Below are positions 40,870-51,941 of a stretch of 64,000 nt of DNA, one piece after another. A program made the position numbers and the translations under genes. Numbering within the stretch: the first letter of the stretch is position 1; every line of letters begins with the position of its first letter. The notes under the pieces are model-generated. The model did no database searches. It had not been told where the DNA came from and worked only from the letters and a program-made list of their open reading frames with translations. The DNA lies in contig OZ020258.1 in the NCBI GenBank assembly GCA_963971285.1, positions 9,134,614 to 9,198,613 on the forward strand, in the 5' to 3' direction. The DNA comes from Astropecten irregularis (lineage: Eukaryota > Echinodermata > Asteroidea > Paxillosida > Astropectinidae).

Positions 40870-42000
40870 AATGAGATTGACGAGATCAACACGATCAACT
40901 AAAGCTGCCCTTTTTATATAATTTTGTGCATTTTTTATACTGTTTTGAATGGCACCCTCTTTTGATTAAAACGATAAACTTTGCGGTGGTGTCAGTTTAT
41001 TATCGTGTAAACCGCCAATCATTCTTTTATTGAAATCTGGGAAGCCGGAAAGCTAATTATGAGCAAAAGACCGATGGGGAAATCCGGGATATATTGTCCA
41101 TGCAAAATATTCTTGTAACTCTGTGTTCTTTGCGGGAATAAATCGCACACCACATACCGAGCCGGAGTTGTATGTAGATCGAAAAGTACCACTGCAGTTT
41201 ATGTTTTAATTAAAAGAGGGCGCCATTCAAAACCGTGTGCTTGGATTACTCTATAATTATGTTGCGTGTGCGTCACGTCGCAAAAAATTGCACAATATGC
41301 GGCCCTTTCCATATGTGCGTTTAAGTGCATGTATTTCATTTTCACCAAGCGCATTTACTGTTTGAGAACAACCAACAACATTGGATGAAGCAAAATCCGT
41401 TGTGGGTCAGAAAAGTATGGAAAGCCAATTCAGTGATAATATACAGCTCGGATTGTCATTATTGTATGTATTGTTATAGCGCCCTCACTTGGTTACTTAA
41501 GGTTAATCCATCCTCATTTGAAATTGGTCAAATTCTCATGATAACAAAAATCCCTCAGAATATGCTGTAAACCTGTTTTGATATTCTTATGTGAAGTGAA
41601 CAAACTTACAAAACCTTGAATAACTTAAGAAGGGGGTCTCATGAATGTATTGTTATAGCGCCCTCATATGATCAATGACCAATAAAGACACACACATAAA
41701 TCAAGATGGCGTCTCAACGGCCTCGTCAATGACAAGGATGAGCCTATCTGGTTCTGAAGTTTGTACCAATTATTGTGGTTTCCCTTTGCATTTTTTTACA
41801 ACGCAATTTATACAGGAGAGGCAACATGGGACACGTTGTTCCACAGATGATGTCCAACCATCACTTTCCTAGCAGAAGATATCGTCGATCACAACGCTCA
41901 CATCAGTCTAATAACCAGGAAAATAATTTTCTTATGTAACTTTAATACTTGGGCCATCAAGGACATTAATAGAAAAACTATTTTTGACAGATTGTTTTTC
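40870..42000. other. TRPA1 3' flank without recognised gene
   Basis: Contains the candidate polyadenylation signal, two GTTATAGCGCCCTCA stretches (41475 and 41652) and no reading frame I can support. Confidence 0.5.
41137..41142 (+). terminator. candidate TRPA1 polyadenylation signal
   Basis: AATAAA about 270 bases after the TRPA1 stop codon. It is the first canonical hexamer seen downstream. Plausible but not proven. Confidence 0.4.
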
Positions 42001-42006
42001 GGTTGC

Positions 42007-42379
42007 TTAAAGAAGGTACTATCATACTTTGGTTGTTGTCAAAGAAATGCAGATTCCTGGGCAAAACTATCAAGACAGATACAGTAACAGTAATCTGTGA
42101 AAATTTCAGTCCCATACGGTGCCCACTTTTTGAGAAAACCGTGTAAAACAGGCACAGTATTTCTTAAGTATTTTTTCTTTTATTTTTGATCTTTTAAAAG
42201 ATCAAAAAGATTTTCGGTAGTTGTTTTACTAATTTCTGGATCATGTAAAAACATCATTTCAGGCGGAAAATTTTTAACGGTAGGTTTCTAGTAGCATCAT
42301 CTTCATACCCTGAAAGTTATACGTAAATCTGTGAACATTTCTGTTTTGGTTTCTTACCAAAGTATGATACTACCTTTAA
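42007..42379 (+). mobile_element. M1 copy, forward
   Basis: Nearly full length, with an extra few bases after the left TTAA. Confidence 0.8.
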
Positions 42380-42466
42380 TATGGGAAAACAAACTTGTGT
42401 CTTATATTATACACATTACAGTATTGTTAACAACTTAACATGTCACAATTAATGTACTAATGAAGG

Positions 42467-42535
42467 AGGGCCTGACGCGTTTCGATCCTAGCAGGATCTT
42501 TGAGAAAAACGCGTAAGGTCCTCCTAAGTCCAAGC
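42467..42535. repeat. GGCCTGACGCGTTTCGATCC foldback fragment
   Basis: Left GGAGGGCCTGACGCGTTTCG, right AAACGCGTAAGGTCCTCC. Same family as 44039-44214. Confidence 0.6.
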
Positions 42536-42734
42536 ATTTTTATAAATTTTAGGTCATTATTTTGGCTGACGAGCAGTTTGGAGCAGTTTATTACTTGAAA
42601 TAGCAAAATCCATAGAAGCTGGGAACAATAATGTAAAACCTAATGCTTCTCAAATTACAGTTTATATTTTCCATTATAAGGCATAGCCTATACAACAGCC
42701 AACGTTGAGACACAATTATGGAGTGTTCTTTACC

Positions 42735-43094
42735 TTTAAAAGGTAAAATCATTCTTTGGTCTTTGTGAAAAATTCATGGGCAAACATATCAAGGGAGATA
42801 CAGTAACATTCATCTGTGAAAATGTCAGTCCCAAACAGTGCCCACTTTTGGAGAAAACAGTGAATAATAGCCACAGTATTTCTTAAGTCTTTTCTTTTCT
42901 ATTTTTGATCTTTCATAGATCAAAACTAATTTTGGTCACAGGTTTTACTCTTCTCTGAATAAATACAGCATTTCAGGCAGAAAACATTTAACGGTGTGTT
43001 TCTAACATCACCCTCTTTTTACCCTGTAAGTTATATGTAAATCTGTGAAGATTTCTCTTTCGGTATGCTACCGAAGTATGATAGTACCTTTAGT
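42735..43094 (+). mobile_element. M1 copy, forward
   Basis: TTAAAAGGTAAAATCATTCTTTGG at the left is diverged; the right end is TATGATAGTACC. Confidence 0.74.
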
Positions 43095-43426
43095 GCTTTT
43101 CAAACATGCTTACATAATTATTGCCTTTACGTCATTCAACCATCGGAATTCTGATATTATCAACTTTCAGTTATTCGTCCAATTACGCTGTTACCTATTG
43201 AAGACATGCACCAGGATTTTTTAATCATCAATTTAATATGATATCAAATAATATTGTATGTATATACACTATTACTATACAAAATATTAACATTCCACTA
43301 ATCCAATGTATTTTACAACTAACAATGGATCGGTACAAAAAAAAACAATATAATCTACTAATTATCAAATAAACCACAAAGGAAATGAAATTGACGGTTG
43401 ATTTAATTATTAAAAGGTGAATGTAT

Positions 43427-43535
43427 CAAAATGCGTTCCGGAGGTCACAGGTTCGAATCCCACTCCAGTCAATTTTCTTTGTTCACCTTTTAAAAACCTA
43501 ATAATAGTTAGTTTACTTATCACATTTGCACCTTT
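43427..43535 (+). mobile_element. S3 SINE, head-truncated
   Basis: GGAGGTCACAGGTTCGAATC then CCACTCCAGTC and tail TTTTCTTTGTTCACC. Confidence 0.68.
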
Positions 43536-43689
43536 AATGTAAACTTATTTCTAATTTTTTGTTCATAAATGCAATTATATAAATCATTGTTTTTGTCTAA
43601 TGCATGTACATAAGTGTGCATATTGTTTTGTAAATAATTATGGATAACAAAATATAATGTAACAACAAACTGCCTATATATTTTGAACT

Positions 43690-43965
43690 ATTGGGGGCGG
43701 TGTGCCGTCGACTTCGGGGTACAAGACCGATCCGATGGCACCATATACTGTCCACCATTACTGCAGTGTCCCCTCCTGCCTTTTGTCCGGCAACAAAGGA
43801 ATTTGTATGTCCCATGTTTAAGGGACGTATATACTGCAATATAGAGTGCGGTGGACGTAAATTCTTTTGTTGCCGGACAAAAAGCGGGCGGGGACACTGC
43901 AGTAATGGCGGGTGTTTCCTACCTCCATGGTCGCGCCGTCTGATCGGTGTATACTTCGGTGGCAT
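43690..43965. mobile_element. foldback element
   Basis: CACCATTACTGCAGTGTCCC and CTTTTGTCCGGCAACAAAG return inverted at 43865-43912. Outer parts pair weakly. Both strands are open over 100 codons, an effect of the inverted arms and not a gene. Confidence 0.65.
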
Positions 43966-44038
43966 GAAACTGTTGTTTTACCATTTTGTAATTTACAATA
44001 CTCGACTTAATCTTGATCAAATAACATTGTGGATTTTC

Positions 44039-44214
44039 AAATGCTTGGCGTTAGGAGGGCCTGACGTGTTTCGATACTAGCAGGATCTTTCTCAAAGGTA
44101 GTTTCTCAAAGGCATTTTTTCTTTAGCCTTTTTCTTTTAGCCCTTTTTATTTACTTTTTGAGAAAGATCCTGCTAGGATCGAAACGCGTCAGGTCCTCCT
44201 AACTCCAAGCATTT
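44039..44214. mobile_element. foldback with GATCCTGCTAGGATCGAAAC arms
   Basis: Arms of about 55 bases from AATGCTTGGCGTTAGG to TCTTTCTCAAA, with the inverted copy at the right. Each arm holds a GATCCT...AGGATC stem next to GAAAC. Confidence 0.7.
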
Positions 44215-44405
44215 GATATATTTCTGGTCATGTTGGCTAATGAGCAGTTTGCAGCCGTTGGTTACTTGTGGATTTCCATTATATACATTGGAATTCTTAG
44301 TACTTGTATGCCCAAAGCACTTTGGCCTGTAAAATAAAAACAAAATGATTTGATATCGAATGAATAATTATGTCAAAATACGTGTATTTATTTGCAATCT
44401 CTGCC

Positions 44406-44700
44406 TATTAAAAGGTACAACACAAGATTGGTGTAGGTCACAGAACAGCACTTGCCCTTTGTTTGATTAAGCAAAATGATAAACCTTTGAAAATTTGAGG
44501 TCAATCGGACTTAGGAGTCGCAAGAAAATAGCGTTTTTCATAAAACATAAAGAATGGTTTTGATCTTACCCCGAGATCAAAACTCGGTCTTTGTTTTGCC
44601 AAGTTCTGAATAAAATATTCCATTTCAGGCGGAAATATTTTAATGGTACATGTTTCTACCAGCACCATCTTCATATCCTGAAAGTTGGACGTCAAATCTG
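44406..44700 (+). mobile_element. M2 copy, right end missing
   Basis: TTAAAAGGTACAACACAAGA at the left, with the common M1/M2 half at the right (CACCATCTTCATATCCTGA), then unrelated DNA. Confidence 0.7.
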
Positions 44701-45255
44701 TTTGAAAATGTTGACTATTGTTTTGAACACAATCGAACAATCGAAATTTATATTAGGCAACATCGCATGATGTGGCAAACAGTGCCAATTATACCCAGGC
44801 CTTCTGGTATATTAGCCTCGTGCTATACGGTTCAGCACAATTTTGATCAATCCTAGATTCCAAATAATTGTTAGTCTTTTATGGTCGTATTCTTATCAAA
44901 AACATTGTACGGATAATAAGAAAAATAAGGAATTTGCGATAAATGCAGTTATTTTTATTGATGTTTATTTCCTTTCTTGTTTTTGAATGTTATCATTCAA
45001 AAACGGTAACGGAATGATAAAAAAAACGGTAGTGAAAATTAGTCCAAAAATGAGCACCGTGATTCGAAGTCCCAATGTTACCATAGTGGAGTCGTATAAT
45101 GGCGCTGGACGGCTTCCGTACATTTTGATGATTTAGATCTATATGAATATTTTATGATAATTTGAAAAGGTCCATGGCAAGACTAAGTTATAGTAAATGG
45201 CCCGGCACCACAATATTGCAACGCTGAACAATATTTACTCAAGGTCATTGCGATG

Positions 45256-45263
45256 TGACGTCA
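45256..45263. promoter_or_regulatory. palindromic CRE motif
   Basis: TGACGTCA about 630 bases before the XKR start codon. Only the match is seen; use in regulation is a guess. Confidence 0.3.
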
Positions 45264-45892
45264 TTGGTATTTTGTTTACGCCGCCGCTGAAATTGTTCCT
45301 TTTATTGACTCAAAACACAATAATAATGTTTTCAGCACTGCTTTCCCTATTGTTGATACCATGCATTCATCTTACAATGCGCTGTCTAATAAAGAGTGGC
45401 GATTTTAATTAATAGTTGCAATACAGTATTTGATTGAATAGTCTGTGCTGTTGAATGCGCAACGATTAATAAGAACCTATAATGAGGATATGCATTGATA
45501 ATTATTTGGCACCGTGAACTGCATTGTAGAGAAAGATGTTTCATTTTTGGACATTCCATCGGCCAATTTCTTCATCATCTCCTGTCCATTTTGGGGCATA
45601 ATAAATCTTTTTGAAAGTTAGTGATTGTGCAGCTGTAATGATGGAAAATGGAACAATTTACGTCTGATAAAACTGGTGATGTAATCTTGTTTATTATGCG
45701 ATGCAAATTAATTTTGATAGACATGCTGAAATGAAGCACACCGGAATGACACGGTACTGGTACGTCAATATTGGTTAGCTATACGACACAAGAGTTGCTC
45801 GTGGAAGGATCGTGATTGAGACTAGAAGTGCTCATTCTGTTTCGGAATTTCTAGGATTGTGGTGACTTTATTTCATTTGCTGATTGGCAAGG

Positions 45893-47983
45893 ATGAGGTC
45901 ACGTGTCATTCTCATGATTCAACTGTTTCTTGATCTGATTGTCCCCGTCCTGCACATCTTGGTGGCATGCACCCGCTTCGGCGGCGATGATTCCACCTCC
46001 TCGCCGATCTTCCTCTTCACCGTGGTGGTTGTCATCCTGACCTGGACGCTGACCAACGGGGTCTCGTGGCTGCTTCTCTTCAAGCACCGCGGCGGACGGG
46101 GTGTCACCAACGCCGTCTCCGGTACCGGTTCTTCTTTGGACTGGACGGGCCTGACCTGTCATTTGCTTCAGTTGGGACCGCTATGGCGCTTCTCCAAGGC
46201 GCTCTCCAGTGGTGGACGATGGTCCGGGTCCGCCGACCCGTTTGCCAGCCTCATCCTGCTGCATCTCATCCCTGCCTTCCTCCAGGACTTCCCGCTCTCC
46301 GTCCTCGACGTCTACCTCATGCTGACGACGAGGAAGGCCTTCTTCCTGCTGATGTCAAGCGTCATTCTCTCGGTCGTCTCGGCCTCGCTGATCCTCAGCT
46401 CTTATTTCGAAGTGATCCAAGTGACGAGGAATGCCGGACCCGTTTCCGATGAGACTGCCGAGGCGTCGAGAGATGCAGGTACCTCATCAGGGGTGGTAGA
46501 CTTCCCTGCCGACGGACTCAAATGGCCGCGACGCCAAGGGGATGAAGGCTATCACCATGACCATGCAGTGTTTATCGTCCCGCTGGATTCTAGGTCCTCT
46601 CCAAACATTCTGACGACCGCCCCTAATGTTGAATTGCTCGGTAACACAGAGGAGAAACGCTCTCCACAAATCAGAAGCATCTCCCGCCATCTGACACGGT
46701 GCGTGTGGACGGCGGGCTTGTTAATCTCACGCGTTGTCAGCTTAGCCTCTGCCACGGCCGTCCAGACTCGGATGACGTTCTTGTTTCTGGCGGCGCACTG
46801 GATCGTCGCCTTTGTGGTGCTGAGGATCCGGGCCTGCTTTTCAGCTTCCAGGCGCCACATCGGCAAAGGAATCGCTCTCGATGCTGCAGCCTCATACGCC
46901 TACATCTTCTGCTTCCTCAATCTTAAACCCGGCCATGCTGTGGGTACGAATGCGTTTTATTACATCGTCACCATGACGGAGAACATTGGACTGCTTGCCG
47001 TGTTTCTCTTGGATTTTAACGGAGACGGCCTTTACACGGTGGCCGCAACTGCAGTCGTATTTGCCAGTTTCTTCATTGCTTTGACCGTCATGCTCATCTA
47101 CTGTCTACTAAGTAAGCGTGCCCGTATGACGATAAGTACCTGTTGCTTTTGGTGGGACGTTAAGGGAAAACGGCGCGCCAAATACAAGGTGGCCCGAAAA
47201 GCGGGTCGAATGGGGGAGACCGAGGGAGCTTCGGCCAATTCTGGCACCCAGATCAATACCGAAGCAAGGCACATCGTCACTCCGCTTCCCTTGCTGCCGA
47301 ACGGTGGACGCCAGCTGGGAGGCGAGTCTCCGACTGCGACCGACACTCATAAACTGTCCGTTAACGTTGACCACAAACCAGCTGGAGTGGCAAGTGATCT
47401 CACCTTATTGAGCAGGTCAAGCGACTCAGTGAACGGTAAAGCCGTAGCCGCGATCATCAACAACCAGGGCGATAATTCTCCATCAAAGGCTGCTTCGGCA
47501 TTCACCGTCGATGGAATCAGCTACACAAGAACATCTCGCCGTATGGACAAAGGCAGCCAAACTGCCGCGTCGGCTTTGCAGGCGAAACGGAAGCCGTTTC
47601 CCGAACAGGGCAAACAGCTACAGCCCAATGACCAGAGACTGAAACCGCCAAGCAACGCCAAGCGCTCTGCCATCCATCCCAAAAGAGCGGTCCCAGCTCA
47701 AGCTGCTTCGCAAAGGAGGAGGACAGACGCCACCACCACCACTCGAGGACCTACAACTGAAGTCAAAGCCGAAATACACGAACAGCGTCCTCGTAGTCGG
47801 TCTTTGCCAAGGCCCACCCCGAAGTCAAATGCTCCCGTCAGGGTTGCCACCATCTACAATACCTCGGCTAAAGGAACTAAGACCTCGAAACCACCACGAG
47901 CCCTATCGGGACAAGATGTTGGGAAACTTGAAGAAATATTTCTGAATGATAACCTAGATATCTGTGCCTCCTGGCAACAATAA
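45893..47983 (+). CDS. XK-related (XKR) family membrane protein, single exon, 696 aa
   Basis: Members of this family include plasma-membrane phospholipid scramblases and related proteins. The first about 420 residues are strongly hydrophobic with several helices (VILMIQLFLDLIVPVLHILV, FTVVVVILTWTLTNGVSWLL, AAHWIVAFVVLRI, AVVFASFFIALTVMLIYCLL). Family-type stretches are HLLQLGPLWR, LHLIPAFLQDFPLSVLDVYL, LLISRVVSLA and YIFCFLNLK. An acidic and Ser-rich loop of about 90 residues lies in the middle. The last about 280 residues are a long polar tail rich in Lys, Arg, Ser and Pro, longer than in XKR8. An in-frame TGA at 45881 lies just before, and the ATG has A at -3. The G+C level is clearly higher than in the surroundings. 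I cannot name the paralog. Confidence 0.88.
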   Translation: MRSRVILMIQLFLDLIVPVLHILVACTRFGGDDSTSSPIFLFTVVVVILTWTLTNGVSWLLLFKHRGGRGVTNAVSGTGSSLDWTGLTCHLLQLGPLWRFSKALSSGGRWSGSADPFASLILLHLIPAFLQDFPLSVLDVYLMLTTRKAFFLLMSSVILSVVSASLILSSYFEVIQVTRNAGPVSDETAEASRDAGTSSGVVDFPADGLKWPRRQGDEGYHHDHAVFIVPLDSRSSPNILTTAPNVELLGNTEEKRSPQIRSISRHLTRCVWTAGLLISRVVSLASATAVQTRMTFLFLAAHWIVAFVVLRIRACFSASRRHIGKGIALDAAASYAYIFCFLNLKPGHAVGTNAFYYIVTMTENIGLLAVFLLDFNGDGLYTVAATAVVFASFFIALTVMLIYCLLSKRARMTISTCCFWWDVKGKRRAKYKVARKAGRMGETEGASANSGTQINTEARHIVTPLPLLPNGGRQLGGESPTATDTHKLSVNVDHKPAGVASDLTLLSRSSDSVNGKAVAAIINNQGDNSPSKAASAFTVDGISYTRTSRRMDKGSQTAASALQAKRKPFPEQGKQLQPNDQRLKPPSNAKRSAIHPKRAVPAQAASQRRRTDATTTTRGPTTEVKAEIHEQRPRSRSLPRPTPKSNAPVRVATIYNTSAKGTKTSKPPRALSGQDVGKLEEIFLNDNLDICASWQQ

Positions 47984-48099
47984 TCAAATATTAGAGCAGT
48001 TTCACATCTTATACATTGAGATACGAACAGATTCTCCTCTTAATATCAAATGGCAGTGATGGAACCTTTTTCTTTTCATATTATTTACTTAGGTTTGAA

Positions 48100-48240
48100 G
48101 TTTTGCATGGTGGAGAGACTAGAATGAGCAAGACTTGCGGTGACACCATGTATAATACTCTTTTAGGAAGATATGTGGTCCTGAAAAGGACCGATGAGAG
48201 TTGATTCTAGACGTTTCGACAAGTGTGCTCTAGTTGTCCT
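48100..48240 (+). repeat. foldback-family fragment
   Basis: ACTTGCGGTGACACCATGTA is shared with 31921-32064; CTAGACGTTTCGACAAGTGT and GCTCTAGTTGTCC resemble the 29891 foldback. Confidence 0.5.
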
Positions 48241-48471
48241 ATTTATTGTAATTTTTGTCACTAACGTTACCTTTTCAAGGGTTCTTGTCAGTGGTATGCG
48301 TTGATCTTTGGTACACAAAGAATCTTCAATCGTCTCGTGTTCCAAGTCACCAAGCCTGATATTAAGTGAAGACTATTTCTCAACCGTAAGACCAGTGGTA
48401 CGGAGTGAATGACCAGCCCTAATTTTGGTTTCCAACCAAATGGGAAAATCAACTTATTTTGCTTCTTAGAA

Positions 48472-48477
48472 AATAAA
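48472..48477 (+). terminator. candidate XKR polyadenylation signal
   Basis: AATAAA about 490 bases after the XKR stop, before the M5 element at 48516. Confidence 0.45.
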
Positions 48478-48515
48478 TATTGCTTACCAAGAAGAAAACG
48501 TTATCATTTTATTCA

Positions 48516-48770
48516 GGGGCCAATTTCATAAAACTGTTAAGCACATAAATTTACTTAGCACAATAATGTCTCGCCCAATAAAACAAACCACCATTGAAAA
48601 TTACATTTGGTATCCATGGTCAGCGAGCAACAGCCAAAGAACAATCACAAGTGATACACAACACGTGGAAATCTGGTTGTTAACCCTGTTTTTATTAAGA
48701 CAGAAATGTCATGCTTAGCAATTTGTTGTGCTTAACAGTTACATGTAGGCCCCTATGTGAAATTGGCCCC
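48516..48770. mobile_element. M5 copy
   Basis: About 255 bases with both ends, in the 3' flank of XKR. Confidence 0.76.
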
Positions 48771-48884
48771 GAGGTAGAGTGCTACTGTTGTTTTTGCATT
48801 TCAAAATATTGAGGGCGCACTAGATCTTAGCATGATGTAAAATAAACTTGACAACTGTGAGTATTTTAACAAAGAATTCCCACA

Positions 48885-49237
48885 TTAAAAGGTACAATAC
48901 ATGATTGGTAACGGTCACAGAACAGAACTCATATTTTGTCTGATCTATGTACATGAAATAATAAACCTGTCAAACTTTCAGCTCAATCGGACATCAGAGT
49001 CACGAGGAAAAAGCGAAAACGTGACTCGATTTTCTTTTAAACATACATAATGATTTTGATTATGTTACATACCCCGAGATCAAAACTGTTTTCGGTCTTT
49101 TTCTGGGTAAACCATTTCAGGCGGAAATATTTCAATGGTATTACCGAGCACCATCTTCATATCCAGAAAGTTATACGCAAATCTGTGAACATTTATGTTT
49201 GGATATGTTACAAATCCTGAGTGTACTGTACCTTTAA
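48885..49237 (+). mobile_element. M2 copy, full length
   Basis: TTAA plus AAGGTACAATACATGATTGG at the left and GTACTGTACC plus TTAA at the right. This is the best M2 reference here. Confidence 0.8.
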
Positions 49238-49792
49238 ATAAAATGTTAATTAGTGATGTTAAAGTGATATTATACCGTCCCCATCGATGACTGAAATAAT
49301 GGAGCAGTGAAAGGTTTTTTTGCACAGACATAATAAACGCACTTTTTTTCAATTCAGTGTACGTAATGGAGCCTCGTAGGCAGGCGTGTCGGAAATACAT
49401 TGCGCTTCCATGCATATAAAGCGCTACAGAAAAGATACGATAGGAAACGGCCTTTGACTTCACCGCGGTACCCAACCTCTGTGCCGTATTAACACTATAC
49501 AACATGCACAAGGCACCATACTGAGAAATTAACAACTGCGTGTTTATTGCGAATGTTGGACAGCTGATGCAATGAACTTCGTTGTTCGAGGAAAAATACT
49601 AATGTGACAAACTTGTAACTTCTCAGCGATATTGTCTCAATTTTCAAGAACAAAAAATCGTCAAAAGTGCGTTTGAAGATGCACATAACGGCCATGAACC
49701 AACCGCTAAACGGATAGAAGTTCGAGACAATTTAGAGTCAGATTCGGAAGGCTGGACCCAAGTGAAGTCCCAACAAAACAACAACATTCACG

Positions 49793-50029
49793 ATGTACTG
49801 TCTGCAATGGCTCTTGCCTGTGTTGCTAATGCCCATCCCACGTTCGGCGTTGAACATGGGACTTCTCCACAACTACAGCATGTTTATGGTCCTGTACCTG
49901 GCCGGTTTCTTCCTGGAGAGGAAACCATGTACGATATGCAGTGCCATGTTCTTCGTGGCGCTGACACTCATTTGCTACAGCTGCTCGGGAAACTGTATTT
50001 TGTATTGCTGCGGGGAATCGTGTGAATGA
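49793..50029 (+). CDS. BLCAP: BLCAP ortholog (78 aa, single exon)
   Basis: Small two-helix membrane protein, highly conserved in animals; human BLCAP (87 residues) is linked to growth control, but its mechanism is not settled. The start [12 protein letters not shown] and the centre [11 protein letters not shown] with [10 protein letters not shown] are the same as, or one change from, human. An in-frame TGA at 49763 lies upstream, and A is at -3. The C-terminus is shorter and different (YCCGESCE). As in vertebrates, the coding part is in one exon; 5' untranslated exons may lie upstream. Codons 2 (TAC) and 5 (CAA) are those edited by A-to-I in mammals; the third site, Lys15, is Pro here. Confidence 0.96.
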   Translation: MYCLQWLLPVLLMPIPRSALNMGLLHNYSMFMVLYLAGFFLERKPCTICSAMFFVALTLICYSCSGNCILYCCGESCE

Positions 50030-50840
50030 TGATGAGACTAGACTCTAGTCTAGTCTAGAGAGATCGAGCAGAGTCATCCAACTTCAGTTCTAGAACTAGT
50101 AGTAGAAGGCTCCTCTGTGAGCTTTCTAGTTCTAGAAGTTGAGTCGCCCCGACTGCTGCAGTTGTGTATAAAACCTGTGAAAAGTGCGACTGTTTAAAAC
50201 ATCCATAGACCATACCGCAAATAGCGACCACATGGAGTTGTGGGATGCACAACATCAAGTGTCAAAAGGGCGCCACCACCTGCTTACTTTTGGTCAATTT
50301 TCTTTGTGCACTGTGCCACATGAATATATGCAGATCGACCAAGATGTATCCAACAATGCATTGCAGAAGCGCCCTCTCTTGGTATTTGCGATACCTTATG
50401 CAGCAGCCAGCAGTCGATGGAGTTCAGAGGTTGGAAGGCTGGACGGACGGCTGGAGGGTACAAGATGACATGGAGAAATCCATGACACAGCCTTACCCCT
50501 ACTTTGTAACAATGATCAACGCTAAGCTTACACTTACAGGCAGGCTTGGTCGACGACACATCGGGGCAGAATTTAAGCCTGGACAGATATTTCCCCAGGT
50601 GCCAATTGGTTCCGGCGTTGGATGTTTATAAAGGCCATTTCAGTTTTGCTCCAGCAAGTGCCCACGGCAATTTCAGGAGGAGAATGGCCTCGAGTCTTGT
50701 GAAGAATCAAGAATTGACCTGCCCTGCTGGATGCATAAACCTCGCGACTACGTCTGACCGTCTGACCGTCCTTTTGTCAACTCGGTGATGTGTGGTCGAT
50801 ATGGCAGATCTTTCAACAGAGGAGATCAAACTTGAATTTA
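50030..50840 (+). other. probable BLCAP 3' untranslated region and flank
   Basis: No reading frame I can support. A hairpin lies 50-115 bases after the stop, and GACTAGACTCTAGTCTAGTC is a small palindrome next to it. BLCAP mRNAs have long 3' ends in other animals. Confidence 0.45.
50078..50143 (+). other. hairpin after the BLCAP stop
   Basis: CAACTTC and TAGAACTAG at the left pair with CTAGTTCTA and GAAGTTG at the right; a 5-base bulge and a loop of about 30 bases. Confidence 0.5.
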
Positions 50841-50846
50841 GGACCT

Positions 50847-51086
50847 GGGGCCAATTTCATAGAACTGCTTAGCACAAAAATTTGCTCTAAGCACAAAAAT
50901 GTCTTGCCCAATAAAACAAACCACCTTTAAAAAATTTATTTGATGTTCATGGTCAGTGAACAACAGGCAAAGAACAATCACAAGCGATACACAACACATG
51001 GACATTTGGTTGTTTTACTTTTTATTAAGACAGAAATGCCATGCTTAACAAATTTTTGTGCTAAGCAGCGCCGTGAAATTGGCCCC
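50847..51086. mobile_element. M5 copy
   Basis: 240 bases with both ends; it holds an AATAAA that could serve BLCAP. Confidence 0.76.
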
Positions 51087-51099
51087 AGTACACCAGCAC

Positions 51100-51610
51100 C
51101 TCAACTTCCCTATAGCCTACACAAATGTACCTGAGCATCAGTTTATCATAATGTACAGTTTATAGGATAAATTGACGTTCAGGATGAATAGATCTATCCG
51201 CTTTATAAAGTCCTATTGAAAATTTCATTTAGTTTTTACTGTTGATCAGTTACTCAGCAAAATTCTACCTGTAATCCATTAATTAACCCTAATCTGCTGC
51301 ACCTACTAGGGCCCATTTTCATGGAGTACTAATTAGCTCCTTCTTACACTGTACCCACGTGTATTGTACATTTTATGCATACCGGTACATACCATACGTA
51401 CATGTCATGTCATGTGTGTTTGTTCCATGTACATGATGTACATGTATACATGTCAACATTTCAACCTCACAAAGTAGTAGTACTAAAAAATAAAGACAGT
51501 GGTATCTCTATAGTTTATATGCATGAACCAGCAATCAAGAATAAGATTTTAATCATTCCTTTGCAAATTTTGAAACAGAATAATATATCTAAACCAAGAT
51601 TATTCTAAAT
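51100..51610. other. no gene seen
   Basis: AT-rich DNA with many ACATGTACATG words near 51400; no coding or RNA feature. Confidence 0.5.
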
Positions 51611-51615
51611 GGACC

Positions 51616-51764
51616 AGGGATCGATTTCACCAAACTCATCATAACTTACTATCAATCGTAGGGTTTATGATGCATTGCAGCCCTGCGTAGGGTTCGATGG
51701 GTTATCCTACACTATAAGTAGCTTAAGTTACTAGAAATCGTAGGGCTTCTTGAAATCAACCCCT
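51616..51764. mobile_element. M6 copy
   Basis: GGGATCGATTTCACCAAACT and TTGAAATCAACCCC ends; the inside is as in 2719-2859. Confidence 0.72.
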
Positions 51765-51791
51765 GGCTCCAATCCCTAATTTGATTAACCA

Positions 51792-51939
51792 GGGGTGGAT
51801 TTCATCAAACTTACGACGCGTCGCAGAGTTAAGACGCATCCTTTCTCTATGGATTCACCGCATAGGTGCGACGCATCGCAGCTAGGACGCATCGCAAATC
51901 GAGTTGCGACGCGTCGCAGAGCTTTATGAAATCGACCCC
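51792..51939. mobile_element. M7 miniature element
   Basis: Defines M7: GGGGTGGATTTCATCAAAC, ACGACGCGTCGCAGAG and the inverted right end with TTTATGAAATCGACCCC. Many GACGCGTCGC words. Confidence 0.75.
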
Positions 51940-51941
51940 AG

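Noticed and set aside
43597..44080. Overlapping reading frames of 120-130 codons on both strands
   Set aside because: They follow the two arms of a foldback element and show no protein-like composition.
45884..45892. Upstream TTG start for XKR
   Set aside because: The ATG at 45893 with A at -3 is the normal choice; TTG starts are not expected in animals.
50184..50631. Frames of 94-128 codons behind BLCAP
   Set aside because: More likely 3' untranslated region; composition is not convincing and no family is recognised.
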